Shown here in pieces: positions 9,142-17,228 of a DNA stretch of 64,000 nt (its first letter is position 1; every line of letters begins with the position of its first letter). The notes beneath the pieces were generated by a model, which was not told the DNA's origin, did not search any database, and saw only the letters and a program-made list of their open reading frames with translations. The stretch lies in the NCBI GenBank assembly GCA_011056555.1, contig DSEQ01000040.1:62001-126000 (forward strand), written 5' to 3'. The position numbers and the translations under genes were made by a program. The DNA is from Candidatus Zixiibacteriota bacterium. GTDB lineage: Bacteria; Zixibacteria; MSB-5A5; JAABVY01.

Positions 9142-9909
9142 TTATTTGATTAATCCAAGCCAATCGCCGAAAAGATAGGTCATCCTCCCGGCCAAAAGTG
9201 ATATTCTTGCCATAACGGTGTAGCCGAATCCGGCTCCGAAGGTCAACATCAGGACCAGGATGCCGATACGCGCTGCGCCCCCGAAAAACCCCTTGTGCTC
9301 CTTGGAAAAGAAGAAATATACCAGCCCGCAGAGCACGCCCACAAATATAAATATGTTGGAAAAACTGCCCCAGAAACTTATCCCGGCCTCAGTTTTGTCC
9401 ACTAATGGAAGGATGGTGTTATTGACCTGTTGAATAAAATCGGAACGAAGATAACGGATCAGGTTCAAACCCGCGGTGGTTCCCACAATAAAGGCCAGGG
9501 CCCAGCGCGAAATCCAGCCGCCTTTGGGGGACAGACGCATCAGAAGTACAATCCCCAGGAAAAGCGGAATCAGGAACCAGAGACTGGGATCCTTGTCGGC
9601 CAATGCGGGCAGCACTCCCCTGACCGAGCCCGGCCAGAGTTTGGCCACCAAGTTCGGTACCATAGTACCCCAGAAACCCATCGTCATCCAGTAAGCCGCA
9701 GATACTCCCACAAAAAGATGCTCCGCAAATTTATAATAAGGATTGTCTTTGTACAGGAAGGACATGATAAACAAAGTAAGAAATGCTGCGGTGGTGACAA
9801 AAACGCCATCCCGGAATGAGCCCCTGTCCAGACTCACAAAATATACACTCAGCACAATAGCGGAGAGTACGATTACAAATATGATCCACTTAATGGTCTT
9901 TGGATTCAC
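9142..9909 (-). CDS. Cassette copy 2, T4: SFLYKDNP membrane protein
   Basis: The protein is 255 aa and begins at a GTG preceded by AAGGA. It has about 6-7 TM helices. Conserved motifs are SFLYKDNPYYKFAEHLFVGV, GGWISRW, LVYFFFSKEHKGFFGG and FGAGFGYTVMARISLL. An extra N-terminal TM segment (KWIIFVIVLSAIVLSVYFV) is absent from the other copies. The gene lies 5 nt after T3 of the same copy, and the T1 gene of copy 3 begins 23 nt downstream, so copies 2 and 3 look co-transcribed. Family function unknown. Confidence 0.85.
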   Translation of the reverse strand: MNPKTIKWIIFVIVLSAIVLSVYFVSLDRGSFRDGVFVTTAAFLTLFIMSFLYKDNPYYKFAEHLFVGVSAAYWMTMGFWGTMVPNLVAKLWPGSVRGVLPALADKDPSLWFLIPLFLGIVLLMRLSPKGGWISRWALAFIVGTTAGLNLIRYLRSDFIQQVNNTILPLVDKTEAGISFWGSFSNIFIFVGVLCGLVYFFFSKEHKGFFGGAARIGILVLMLTFGAGFGYTVMARISLLAGRMTYLFGDWLGLIK

Positions 9910-9914
9910 AGTCC

Positions 9915-10811
9915 TTATTTCTCCAGAGTCAATTTGCGTTCCTTACCGCGATACATGAAGTACATCACATTTCCAAAAACGATAAAGAGCATAATCACAA
10001 TATGCGCAACCATCTGCGCAACCATCATATTCATGCCCGGCGTGGGGGTCTTCGCGAATGCCTCCGGATATGTGTTCAGCACGTGACTCTCATATTCGGC
10101 CGCGCCCTTGATCCCGCCTAGGAGCCCTACCATCTGATTGGGATAATAGGGATAAAGCTGGGGGGCGGACACTGCTGTGCAGGCGCCTCCGACTGGAATT
10201 CCGCCCGGGTCGCCAGCGAATAAAATCCACTCCTTGATACCAGGGAATCCGCCGCCGAAAGACACAATCAAATCCATATCCTTGAGACTTGACACCTGCT
10301 TCATGATGGGAATTTCTTCAATATCCGTGCCGTTGGCATCGGTGCTGTACATGCGCTTCATATCGTCCACAATCACACGGATCAGCCCCTGGTTTCCGGC
10401 TTTATATCCGAGATTGACATAGTCTATTCCATATTCATAGTCCGGAAATTCCGGCATCAACACCTGTTCCACAGTCTGAACCGTAAGGCTCTGCCCTGTG
10501 GCCCAGACCGCCATAAGGTAAACTTTCAGATCCTTCAAACAGGCGTGACGCAGGATAACATCAACCATAGGCTGAATTTCAGGCGCGGTAGTCGGGCCGT
10601 AATCGAACGACATCAATAGACGCGAGCCGGGAGGCATTTCATCTATTTTGTCGTACAACGCCAGGACTATGGGCGAGGGCTCTTCCTCAAACCGCAGTCC
10701 TAGGAGCAGCGGGATAATCACCGCCAGTGCAATGAAGATGAAGATATAACGGCGGTCGATAAACTGCAGCCGTTCCAGAAGACCCGCTTTATTTTTCACA
10801 TCGTCAGGCAT
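9915..10811 (-). CDS. Cassette copy 2, T3: TM-anchored FDYxP-domain protein
   Basis: The protein is 298 aa with the same plan as the other T3 proteins: TM helix after IDRRYIFIF, a soluble domain carrying MSFDYGPTTAPEIQPM, YGIDYVNLGYKAGNQ and APQLYPYYPNQMVGLLGG, then GAAEYE and a C-terminal TM (AHIVIMLFIVFGNVMYF). The motif reads FDYGP here instead of FDYDP, so the second Asp is not strictly conserved. AAGGGA lies before ATG 10811. It is 9 nt from T2 and 5 nt from T4. The soluble domain is unrecognised; by position between two TM helices it lies wholly on one side of the membrane. Confidence 0.85.
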   Translation of the reverse strand: MPDDVKNKAGLLERLQFIDRRYIFIFIALAVIIPLLLGLRFEEEPSPIVLALYDKIDEMPPGSRLLMSFDYGPTTAPEIQPMVDVILRHACLKDLKVYLMAVWATGQSLTVQTVEQVLMPEFPDYEYGIDYVNLGYKAGNQGLIRVIVDDMKRMYSTDANGTDIEEIPIMKQVSSLKDMDLIVSFGGGFPGIKEWILFAGDPGGIPVGGACTAVSAPQLYPYYPNQMVGLLGGIKGAAEYESHVLNTYPEAFAKTPTPGMNMMVAQMVAHIVIMLFIVFGNVMYFMYRGKERKLTLEK

Positions 10812-10820
10812 AAAATCCCT

Positions 10821-11525
10821 TTATTTGCTGTCAGCACCCAGATAGGTTCTTTCAACACCCAGTATTAATCTCAGTGCCATCGATATAACGCCCAGCGCAA
10901 TCCCGATCAAAATCGCCCTCTGGCCCGCAAGGTTGGGCACATCCATAATCCAGTCTGTCAAGGTCGGCACGAAATTGAACGCCGTGGCCATAAAGCCGAT
11001 ACCGGCTCCGGCAAAGAAATCCGCAATCAGGCTCGGAGCGGGAGTGCGTCCCAGGAGAATTACAAAGGCGGCTATTAACAATATAGAAGCATCAATATTT
11101 TTGGCGCGGAAGGCACGATAGGAGGCCGAGGCCACGAAAAACGCCAGAAGCGCATACATGGTACCCTGCAAGGGCGTGAAAATCGAATCATACAGGTCGG
11201 CAAAAAGCGATCCGGCCGCTGTAACATCGCCCTGAATACCCATGGGATTTCCGATTTTGAATAATCCCGCCGCCAGCATTACAAAAAATCCCAGCAGGGT
11301 GACAATCGAAAATTGCCAGTCCGTTTTTCCGCGGTAAATTTTGGAGAAATGCACGCGGCAAAGGTTGCCGCCGCCGAGTATGAAGGCAAATACGGCAATA
11401 ATATCGAAATACAATGAAAAATCCTCGCCCAGATTGCCGAAAGGCTTATGCGGTATAAATTCTGCCACCACCAGAACGGTGCCGACAAAAAATGTTATCA
11501 TTATGGGTACTGTTCTACGCCACAT
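10821..11525 (-). CDS. Cassette copy 2, T2: polytopic ASASYRAFRAR membrane protein
   Basis: The protein is 234 aa with about six TM helices and no signal peptide. Conserved features with the T2 proteins at 5845 and 14915 are the N-terminal FIPHKPF after TM1, TMYALLAFFVASASYRAFRAR in the middle, GQRAILIGIALG, and the C-terminal LGVERTYLG. The loop that carries the beta-propeller in copy 3 is only about 30 aa here (GNPMGIQGDVTAAGSLFAD). The ribosome site GGGATT lies just before ATG 11525, and the start is 6 nt after the T1 stop, suggesting translational coupling. Confidence 0.85.
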   Translation of the reverse strand: MWRRTVPIMITFFVGTVLVVAEFIPHKPFGNLGEDFSLYFDIIAVFAFILGGGNLCRVHFSKIYRGKTDWQFSIVTLLGFFVMLAAGLFKIGNPMGIQGDVTAAGSLFADLYDSIFTPLQGTMYALLAFFVASASYRAFRAKNIDASILLIAAFVILLGRTPAPSLIADFFAGAGIGFMATAFNFVPTLTDWIMDVPNLAGQRAILIGIALGVISMALRLILGVERTYLGADSK

Positions 11526-11531
11526 AATCCC

Positions 11532-12908
11532 TTACGCCGAAAACCATGATTTAATCATGTTGGTTATTTCCAAAAAAGTTTCGCTGCCGGTTACGGCGGC
11601 GAGTGTTGCAAATGCGGTCCCGACTATTATAAAGACCATCGCGATAACTTTACCCACATCCTGACCCTTCAATGACCCAAGCTGTTTGGGCTCGCCGGAG
11701 AGATAGGCAGAGGCTGCAAACAATTCCTCACCGATCAGGGTATAGTCGCAGGCGGCCACAAAGAACGGAAGCTGCGCGGGCATAGCAGTCCCGGCGATCT
11801 GGATAGCTCCAATCGAATTGCCGGTTTCAGCCATAATCAGAGATTCCGCAAAGAACGCACCCAGATAGAAGCAGGTGGCCGGTTTCTCCCTGACCATGAT
11901 GCCATCAACCGCGGCCACATAGCCGAACTGTTCATCGGTAATGTAATGCACCATGTCATCAGAGTATGCGTCCGGACGGCCAGCGGAAAGATAGGCCTCC
12001 TTGATCGTCTCACGCGCCGTGGTCATAACGATCGAACGCGACACGGGCATATTTATCTTGGTATCATATTCTGCAATAGTTTTGGCGATACGCCCCAATA
12101 TGGTAATCCCGGCCACGGTCTGGACATCATCCATATCCTGAATGCCGGGAATAAATAGAATCGACTTGCCCATCTCGGTGGCGCGGCCGATGGCGTTCTC
12201 AATCGCCTGCAACCCGCCGATGCGTCTCAAAAATAGTTTCCTGCCGCCCCGGGCCAGGCCGATAAAGATCACCACCGAGGTGCAGATTACAAGTCCGATG
12301 ATAAACGTATCCAGATCTTTCGAGTTGAACCATTGCGCGCTCGACTTTACCGGGCCGGCAACAGCGGAAATTCCCAGGATTTCATCTATAAAAGCGGCCG
12401 CTAAATTCCGATCATACTCGGCCAGCATGGAGACATCCTTGATGCCCAGCTCTGTGAACTCGGGAAATTCATCCATCAGCGGATCGATTTCTTCCCTGGT
12501 AAGTCTCACCTCACCCTCATATTTGGGGAAGGTAACCACTTTATAATAATATTCCGTACCGTCTTGGGTGCCTTTATCTATGTACGATGTATCCTGATGG
12601 TTGGCGACGCCCACAATATGAAAATCAGAAGTTCGGTTTTGCGAACGCAGGATAACATACTTGGAAACCAGGCCATTGTCTTCAGTATCATCGGCTGAAA
12701 GCTTCCAGGTCAATTCAATTTCGCCGCCGGCATCATCCGGGCTGTCCTGGACTTCCAGGTTTGTTACCGGGGCCAGCTTCGGAATTCGGTAGGATGGTTC
12801 TTCCGAAGCGGTTGTGTCTGAGATTTCCTCTTCAGTCTGGGCAACCGCAGAGAAGCAAGACAGCAGGAGAAACAGTAAGGTGAAAATCGCAACTTTGAGT
12901 TTTAACAT
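11532..12908 (-). CDS. Cassette copy 2, T1: Fn3 protein with conserved DUF (DUF6754-like)
   Basis: The protein is 458 aa: signal peptide (MLKLKVAIFTLLFLLLSCF, cut near AVAQ), Fn3 domain (VTNLEVQDSPDDAGG to TEYYYKVVTF), TM near residue 200 (FIIGLVICTSVVIFIGL), then the conserved domain with IENAIGRATEMGKSILFIPG, PVSRSIVMTTARE, SAGRPDAYSDD, ATCFYLGAFFAES and DYTLIGEELFAASAYLSGEP, and a C-terminal TM. I choose the ATG at 12908. The longer ORF from 12935 would begin inside a terminator hairpin and spoil the signal peptide. The domain is much better conserved between copies 1 and 2 than the Fn3 part, so the domain is the functional core. The reaction or ligand is unknown. Confidence 0.85.
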   Translation of the reverse strand: MLKLKVAIFTLLFLLLSCFSAVAQTEEEISDTTASEEPSYRIPKLAPVTNLEVQDSPDDAGGEIELTWKLSADDTEDNGLVSKYVILRSQNRTSDFHIVGVANHQDTSYIDKGTQDGTEYYYKVVTFPKYEGEVRLTREEIDPLMDEFPEFTELGIKDVSMLAEYDRNLAAAFIDEILGISAVAGPVKSSAQWFNSKDLDTFIIGLVICTSVVIFIGLARGGRKLFLRRIGGLQAIENAIGRATEMGKSILFIPGIQDMDDVQTVAGITILGRIAKTIAEYDTKINMPVSRSIVMTTARETIKEAYLSAGRPDAYSDDMVHYITDEQFGYVAAVDGIMVREKPATCFYLGAFFAESLIMAETGNSIGAIQIAGTAMPAQLPFFVAACDYTLIGEELFAASAYLSGEPKQLGSLKGQDVGKVIAMVFIIVGTAFATLAAVTGSETFLEITNMIKSWFSA

Positions 12909-12919
12909 TTTCCAGACAC

Positions 12920-12951
12920 AAAAAAGGCCGCACATATCCTTATGTGGGGCC
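12920..12951 (-). terminator. Intrinsic terminator/attenuator directly before cassette copy 2
   Basis: On the minus strand, GGCC-CC-ACATA / TATGTG-C-GGCC form a stem with loop AGGA, followed by TTTTTT (12920-12925). The T1 start codon lies only 11 nt further on. The hairpin sits between a good promoter (13036-13065) and its gene, so it can stop copy 1 read-through and also transcripts from that promoter. This is the layout of an attenuator. Confidence 0.7.
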
Positions 12952-13035
12952 GCCGTTACATATTCTATTTAAAAATTCTTATTTTCAAAATTTATGCCTC
13001 ATCAATGGCAACGCCCAATACAAAAACTGACGCTT

Positions 13036-13065
13036 ATTATAACTATTTCCGGTTCGAGAAGTCAA
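13036..13065 (-). promoter_or_regulatory. Sigma70-type promoter for cassette copies 2 and 3
   Basis: On the minus strand TTGACT (13060-13065), an 18-nt spacer and a perfect TATAAT (13036-13041) predict a start near 13029 and a leader of about 120 nt before the T1 start at 12908. The leader also holds a weak TTGCC/GGCA hairpin before the terminator. Confidence 0.65.
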
Positions 13066-13189
13066 GTAATTTATGGCATTTCATCCATTACCATGTGCAG
13101 AAAATTTAACGCAGCCCGAGTATATTTTATACTTTTTTAACCTGAAATTCGAAGGATAAATAATTAGGCTTAATGGAAACCAATTACGC

Positions 13190-14035
13190 TTATTTAACTA
13201 CCTTGAGCCACTCGACCAGTAGAAAATCGATTCTTCCGATCAAAAGCGACATACGGCTCATGACAGTATATCCGAATGATGCACCGAATGTGACCATCAG
13301 GAACCAGGTCCCCACTGTGGCCGCACCTCCGAAGAACCCGGTATGCTCCTTGGAAAAGAAGAAGTATATTAATCCGCAGAAAACACCCATGAAAATTATA
13401 AGGCCGGTAAGATTCAGCGGCATCGAAAGGCTGTAGAAGGTTCCCAGCCCGCACGCTACCAGGGCAATCAAAAAGAAAAACAGCTTTGTGGGTGTGGGCA
13501 GGTCAATGGTCGAACTGCGCCCGAAGAGTATAAACCCCAGCGAAACCAGGAGCACTGCGAATACCAGAACATTGCCGATAATCACGCCGCCCGACTGAAC
13601 CCATCCGATAGATTCGGGAAAAGTTACCGCAGGCTGAATGGTGCTGCCGATTTGCCTGATTGCATTGGAAACAAGATAATTGATGAGATATAAACCGGCG
13701 GTTCCGCCCACCACCACAGAAAGCGGCCAGCGCGAAATCCATCCAATGGGAGGCACCAGACGCAAAAGCATCATCAATCCCAGTATACCGGCGCCCGTGT
13801 AAAGCAGGTTGTAATCAAACTGCCCCTGGAAAAGACTCTGCACCGCCGGACTCCAATTGGTCCAGAATTTGGCATGCAGGCTCTGCCAGAAGAGCGAGGC
13901 AAACCAGTACCCTGCCGAAAGACCGACAAAAATAGCCTCCGAAAATTTATACCAGGGATTGTCCTTGTATAAAAAGGACATAATACCCAGAGTCAGGAAA
14001 GCTGCTATCCAAACACCAACTATATTGGAATCCAT
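13190..14035 (-). CDS. Cassette copy 1, T4: SFLYKDNP membrane protein (long form)
   Basis: The protein is 281 aa, the longest T4. The motifs are as in the other copies: SFLYKDNPWYKFSEAIFVG, GWISRWPLSVVVGGTAGL, LIYFFFSKEHTGFFGG and FGASFGYTVMSRMSLLIGR. Two extra TM helices (residues about 150-200, VLVFAVLLVSLGFILF and LFFFLIALVACGLG) are inserted before the SKEH motif; copies 2 and 3 lack them. It begins 1 nt after the T3 stop, so it is translationally coupled. It is the last gene of copy 1 and is followed by about 280 bp with the promoter and attenuator for copy 2. Confidence 0.85.
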   Translation of the reverse strand: MDSNIVGVWIAAFLTLGIMSFLYKDNPWYKFSEAIFVGLSAGYWFASLFWQSLHAKFWTNWSPAVQSLFQGQFDYNLLYTGAGILGLMMLLRLVPPIGWISRWPLSVVVGGTAGLYLINYLVSNAIRQIGSTIQPAVTFPESIGWVQSGGVIIGNVLVFAVLLVSLGFILFGRSSTIDLPTPTKLFFFLIALVACGLGTFYSLSMPLNLTGLIIFMGVFCGLIYFFFSKEHTGFFGGAATVGTWFLMVTFGASFGYTVMSRMSLLIGRIDFLLVEWLKVVK

Positions 14036-14036
14036 C

Positions 14037-14915
14037 TCACTTACTCGTCTTGAGCTTATCCTTTCGGCCGATTACAAAATAGGCAATATTGCCAACCACG
14101 ATAAAGAACATAACAACCGCATGAGCGATTGTCTGCGAAAGCATATATTTGGTTCCCCTGTCTTTGTACACCACATCCGTTTCGGCATTATACGCAAATA
14201 TGCCCTCGAGCTCGGCTGCTCCGCGCATCCCCCCCGCCAGTCCCACAACCTGGCCGGAATTATAATAGGGATAAACCTGAGGCGCCTGCACCGCAGTATT
14301 ACCGGCGCCCAGACGCACATGGAAACGATCGACAGCTATCTGCACCCATTCAACAGTCCCCGGATACCCGGCAGAGAAATTAATAGAAAAATCTATATCG
14401 TTAAAGTTCTTGATACCGCGCATCAGGGGCAGCTCTTCATATCGATTGCCGGCATAATCATTCTTGAACATATCGTAAAAAGACGAACCCATTCTCTGAA
14501 TCACAAATTCATTCCCGGCCTGATAGCCCAGATTAACATAATGTATCCCGTAAACATATTCAGACTGATCGATATTTTTATCAGCGAAGGCCCTTGCGAG
14601 AGCCATATTGGCCTGAATCGGTCCCTGGGGCCAGAGTCCCATGATGATTATCCTGAGACGTTTCTTCAGGCAATATTTCATGATTGCATCGGCCATAGGC
14701 TGAAGCTCAGGCGCGGAAGGCGGATCGTAATCGAACGACATCAACACCTTTGAATTGGGCTGCAATTTATCAAGCGCATCGTACAGGCCCTGCACCTCGC
14801 GGGATATCGAAAGCTCGAAATCGACATTCAGAAACATCGGTACAGCCAGCGCGAGGAAGACGAACAGGAAAATCCAGCGTCTGTCTATAGCCAGAAGCGC
14901 TTTCCAAAAATTCAT
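14037..14915 (-). CDS. Cassette copy 1, T3: TM-anchored FDYDP-domain protein
   Basis: The protein is 292 aa: TM after IDRRWIFLFVF, a soluble domain with MSFDYDPPSAPELQPMADA, YGIHYVNLGYQAGNE, a NFSAGYPGTVEW stretch, APQVYPYYNSGQVVGLAGG and GAAELE, then a C-terminal TM (AHAVVMFFIVVGNIAYFVIG). GGGGAGTG precedes the ATG at 14915, which overlaps the T2 stop by one base. The strict conservation of FDY, the PYY segment and GAAE around diverged sequence suggests a binding or catalytic pocket. No known enzyme motif matches. Confidence 0.85.
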   Translation of the reverse strand: MNFWKALLAIDRRWIFLFVFLALAVPMFLNVDFELSISREVQGLYDALDKLQPNSKVLMSFDYDPPSAPELQPMADAIMKYCLKKRLRIIIMGLWPQGPIQANMALARAFADKNIDQSEYVYGIHYVNLGYQAGNEFVIQRMGSSFYDMFKNDYAGNRYEELPLMRGIKNFNDIDFSINFSAGYPGTVEWVQIAVDRFHVRLGAGNTAVQAPQVYPYYNSGQVVGLAGGMRGAAELEGIFAYNAETDVVYKDRGTKYMLSQTIAHAVVMFFIVVGNIAYFVIGRKDKLKTSK

Positions 14916-15565
14916 TAATCACTCCCCAGGTATGAACGTTCGATACCCAGAATTATGCGCAGGGAGGTGGAAACAGTCCCCAACGCGATGCCGATCAAAA
15001 TTGCACGCTGACCGGCAGTATTCAAGACCTGCATTATAAAATCCGATATTGTCGAAAGTATTTTCCAGTCGGCCGGTAAAAAGCCGAAAATCAACTCATC
15101 AAAAAGAACCCGGCCCGACAAAACCAGAAAGGCGGCCACCAGAAGCAGCGTAGCCTGAAAATTTCTGGCCCTGAAGGCACGGTATGAAGCCGAGGCTACA
15201 TAGAAAGCCAGCATCGCAAACATTGTCGCGGACAACGGGGTGTATATATTAGTATATAGCCAGTCAAATTTTGTGCCGGGTTCCTGAAATCCCGGCCCCT
15301 CGGAAATTCCCACCAGCGCCATGGTCAGCCATGAAATGATTATTACCAGTGAGAAAAACCAGTCTTTTTTGCGTTTGGATACGCTGAGAAAAGAAAGTTT
15401 CAGCAGATTTAACGCCCCCAGCCAGATTGCGCAGGCGGCGATAATAGAGAGCCAGTCGCTGAAGAGAGCTTCGACTTTGTCGAACGGCGTGTGCGGTATA
15501 AAATACTGGATTATATAAGCTATACCGACAGTCGCTGTAATTATTAATGGAATCTCTCGTCTCAT
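14915..15565 (-). CDS. Cassette copy 1, T2: polytopic ASASYRAFRAR membrane protein
   Basis: The protein is 216 aa with about six TM helices. It carries YFIPHTPFDKVE after TM1, TMFAMLAFYVASASYRAFRAR in the middle, GQRAILIGIALG and the C-terminal LGIERSYLGSD. This is the most compact T2 and the best reference for the fold. The gene starts 6 nt after T1 and its stop overlaps the start of T3. The YRAFRAR motif is positively charged and probably cytoplasmic by the positive-inside rule (inference). Confidence 0.85.
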   Translation of the reverse strand: MRREIPLIITATVGIAYIIQYFIPHTPFDKVEALFSDWLSIIAACAIWLGALNLLKLSFLSVSKRKKDWFFSLVIIISWLTMALVGISEGPGFQEPGTKFDWLYTNIYTPLSATMFAMLAFYVASASYRAFRARNFQATLLLVAAFLVLSGRVLFDELIFGFLPADWKILSTISDFIMQVLNTAGQRAILIGIALGTVSTSLRIILGIERSYLGSD

Positions 15566-15571
15566 AAAATC

Positions 15572-17128
15572 TTACAACCTGAATAATGACGCAAAATCAT
15601 ACCATCCAAATGTCTGCACCACAACTCCCACGGCCAGCGCAATCAGGAGCAAGGCTTTGCCGATATCCTGACCCTTGAGTGAACCCAGAAGCTTCGGCTC
15701 TTTGGAAAGATAAGCGGAAGCGGCAAAGAGCTCCTCGCCGATAAGGGTATAATCGCAGGCGGCCACAAAAAACGGGAGCTGGGCCGGCATCGCCGTGCCG
15801 GCAATCTGAATCGCATCAATCGAATTTCCTGTCTCAGCCAAAATCAGGGATTCGGCATAGAAAGCGCCCATATAAAAGATCGTAGCGGGTCTCTGACGCA
15901 CCATCTTGCCGTCGATAGCAGCGGCATATCCGAACTGATCATCGGTCAGATAATGCACCATATTTTCATCATAAGCCTCGGGACGGCCTGCATTTGCATA
16001 TGCTTCCTGAACAATTTCGCGCGCAGTCACCATCACCAGCGAACGTGAAACCGGCACTTCCAGCTTGGTATCCATCTCTGCTGTCAGACGCGCCACACGT
16101 CCCAAAATCGTCACTCCAGCAATAGTTTGAATATTCTGCATATCCTGAGTACCGGGAATAAAGAATATCTCCTTGCCCATCTCGGTTGCGCGTCCCACCG
16201 CGTCCTCCACGGCGTCCAGACCGGCAATCTTCCTGATAAACAGCTCTTTGCCCTTGCGGGCCTGACGGATGAAATAAAGTATGAAGAATGATAGCACCAC
16301 GGCAATAATCAGAACATTAATGCGTCCCAGGTGAAGCCATGACTTCTTTGTTTTGACCGGCCCCGCCACCTCGGTTTTGGCCATGAGACCATCTCCCAGA
16401 TACCTTCCAATAGTAACCAACTGATATGGATCAGAGGTCAGTGAACTCTGAACAAAAAAGCTGAAGAAAGGTAAAAAAGGCGAAACGACCTGGCCTGCGG
16501 CAAAGGCAGCAGTGATTCCTTCCGGCCCGCTCAGTTCAGTGCCGGCGCTGAAATTTTCCCAGACAGATTTGCGGGCCAGATCGGACCGAAAACCGTCAAG
16601 ATCAACATAATAGCTGTAATTCTGGGATAGCATCGAAAGAACCACCCCATGCGGATTCAAGGAAATCCAGGGCGCCAGCGCCTTGAATCTTTCCATCTGT
16701 TTGACCATCATGATGCTGTTCCAGGGAATCGGCCTGAAGATATATTTAAATGGATATGCGGCCAGCTGGTATTCATATCTGTCTTTATTATTGACCGAAT
16801 TATCGAAAGCGATCCGGCTCTGATTAGTGGCAGTGCTGATAAATTCAAATTTTTCTTCGCCCGCGAGCCTTCTCCCGATCACATATTTCTCCACCAGCCC
16901 CCGCTTGCCCCAGAGATTGTCGTCGGGCGAAAGCCGCCAGTTCAAAGTCAATGAGCTGCCGTTGTCATTAGGCGTATCCCTGACTTCAAAATCGGTGGGC
17001 GGTTTAACCTTAAAACGCTCCAAAAACTCTGTATTAATATTTGCGGACGGACTCTCCTGCGCCGGGAGGAAATTCGCAGAAGCAAATAAGCAAAGCAGTA
17101 AGATGATTAGAATTCGTTTTCTCAGCAT
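15572..17128 (-). CDS. Cassette copy 1, T1: Fn3 protein with conserved DUF (DUF6754-like)
   Basis: The protein is 518 aa: signal peptide (MLRKRILIILLLCLFASANF), Fn3-like domain (PTDFEVRDTPNDNGS to YEYQLAAYPF), then an extra segment of about 110 aa (residues 140-250) absent from copies 2 and 3, a TM (about 270-290) and the conserved domain: DAVGRATEMGKEIFFIPG, QTIAGVTILGRVA, PVSRSLVMVTARE, NAGRPEAYDE, DDQFGYAAAIDG, FYMGAFYAES, DYTLIGEELFAASAYLS. A hydrophobic C-terminus ends the protein. AGGAAAG precedes ATG 17128. This is the first cassette gene, 100 nt after the barrel-sandwich/KOW gene. Confidence 0.85.
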   Translation of the reverse strand: MLRKRILIILLLCLFASANFLPAQESPSANINTEFLERFKVKPPTDFEVRDTPNDNGSSLTLNWRLSPDDNLWGKRGLVEKYVIGRRLAGEEKFEFISTATNQSRIAFDNSVNNKDRYEYQLAAYPFKYIFRPIPWNSIMMVKQMERFKALAPWISLNPHGVVLSMLSQNYSYYVDLDGFRSDLARKSVWENFSAGTELSGPEGITAAFAAGQVVSPFLPFFSFFVQSSLTSDPYQLVTIGRYLGDGLMAKTEVAGPVKTKKSWLHLGRINVLIIAVVLSFFILYFIRQARKGKELFIRKIAGLDAVEDAVGRATEMGKEIFFIPGTQDMQNIQTIAGVTILGRVARLTAEMDTKLEVPVSRSLVMVTAREIVQEAYANAGRPEAYDENMVHYLTDDQFGYAAAIDGKMVRQRPATIFYMGAFYAESLILAETGNSIDAIQIAGTAMPAQLPFFVAACDYTLIGEELFAASAYLSKEPKLLGSLKGQDIGKALLLIALAVGVVVQTFGWYDFASLFRL

Positions 17129-17228
17129 TACTTTCCTGAGGATGCTAATTAGAAAAACCAGGGCTGTTCAGCTCTTTCAGACAGCCACGAATTTATTGTC
17201 AATTTATCATAAGTCAAGCCAAAAAGCT

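Noticed and set aside
9119..9163. Longer start of the copy 3 T1 gene overlapping the T4 gene of copy 2
   Set aside because: The ATG at 9118 has GAGGTG at good spacing and begins a proper signal peptide.
12909..12935. Longer start of the copy 2 T1 gene
   Set aside because: It would begin inside the terminator hairpin and add residues ahead of a clean signal peptide.
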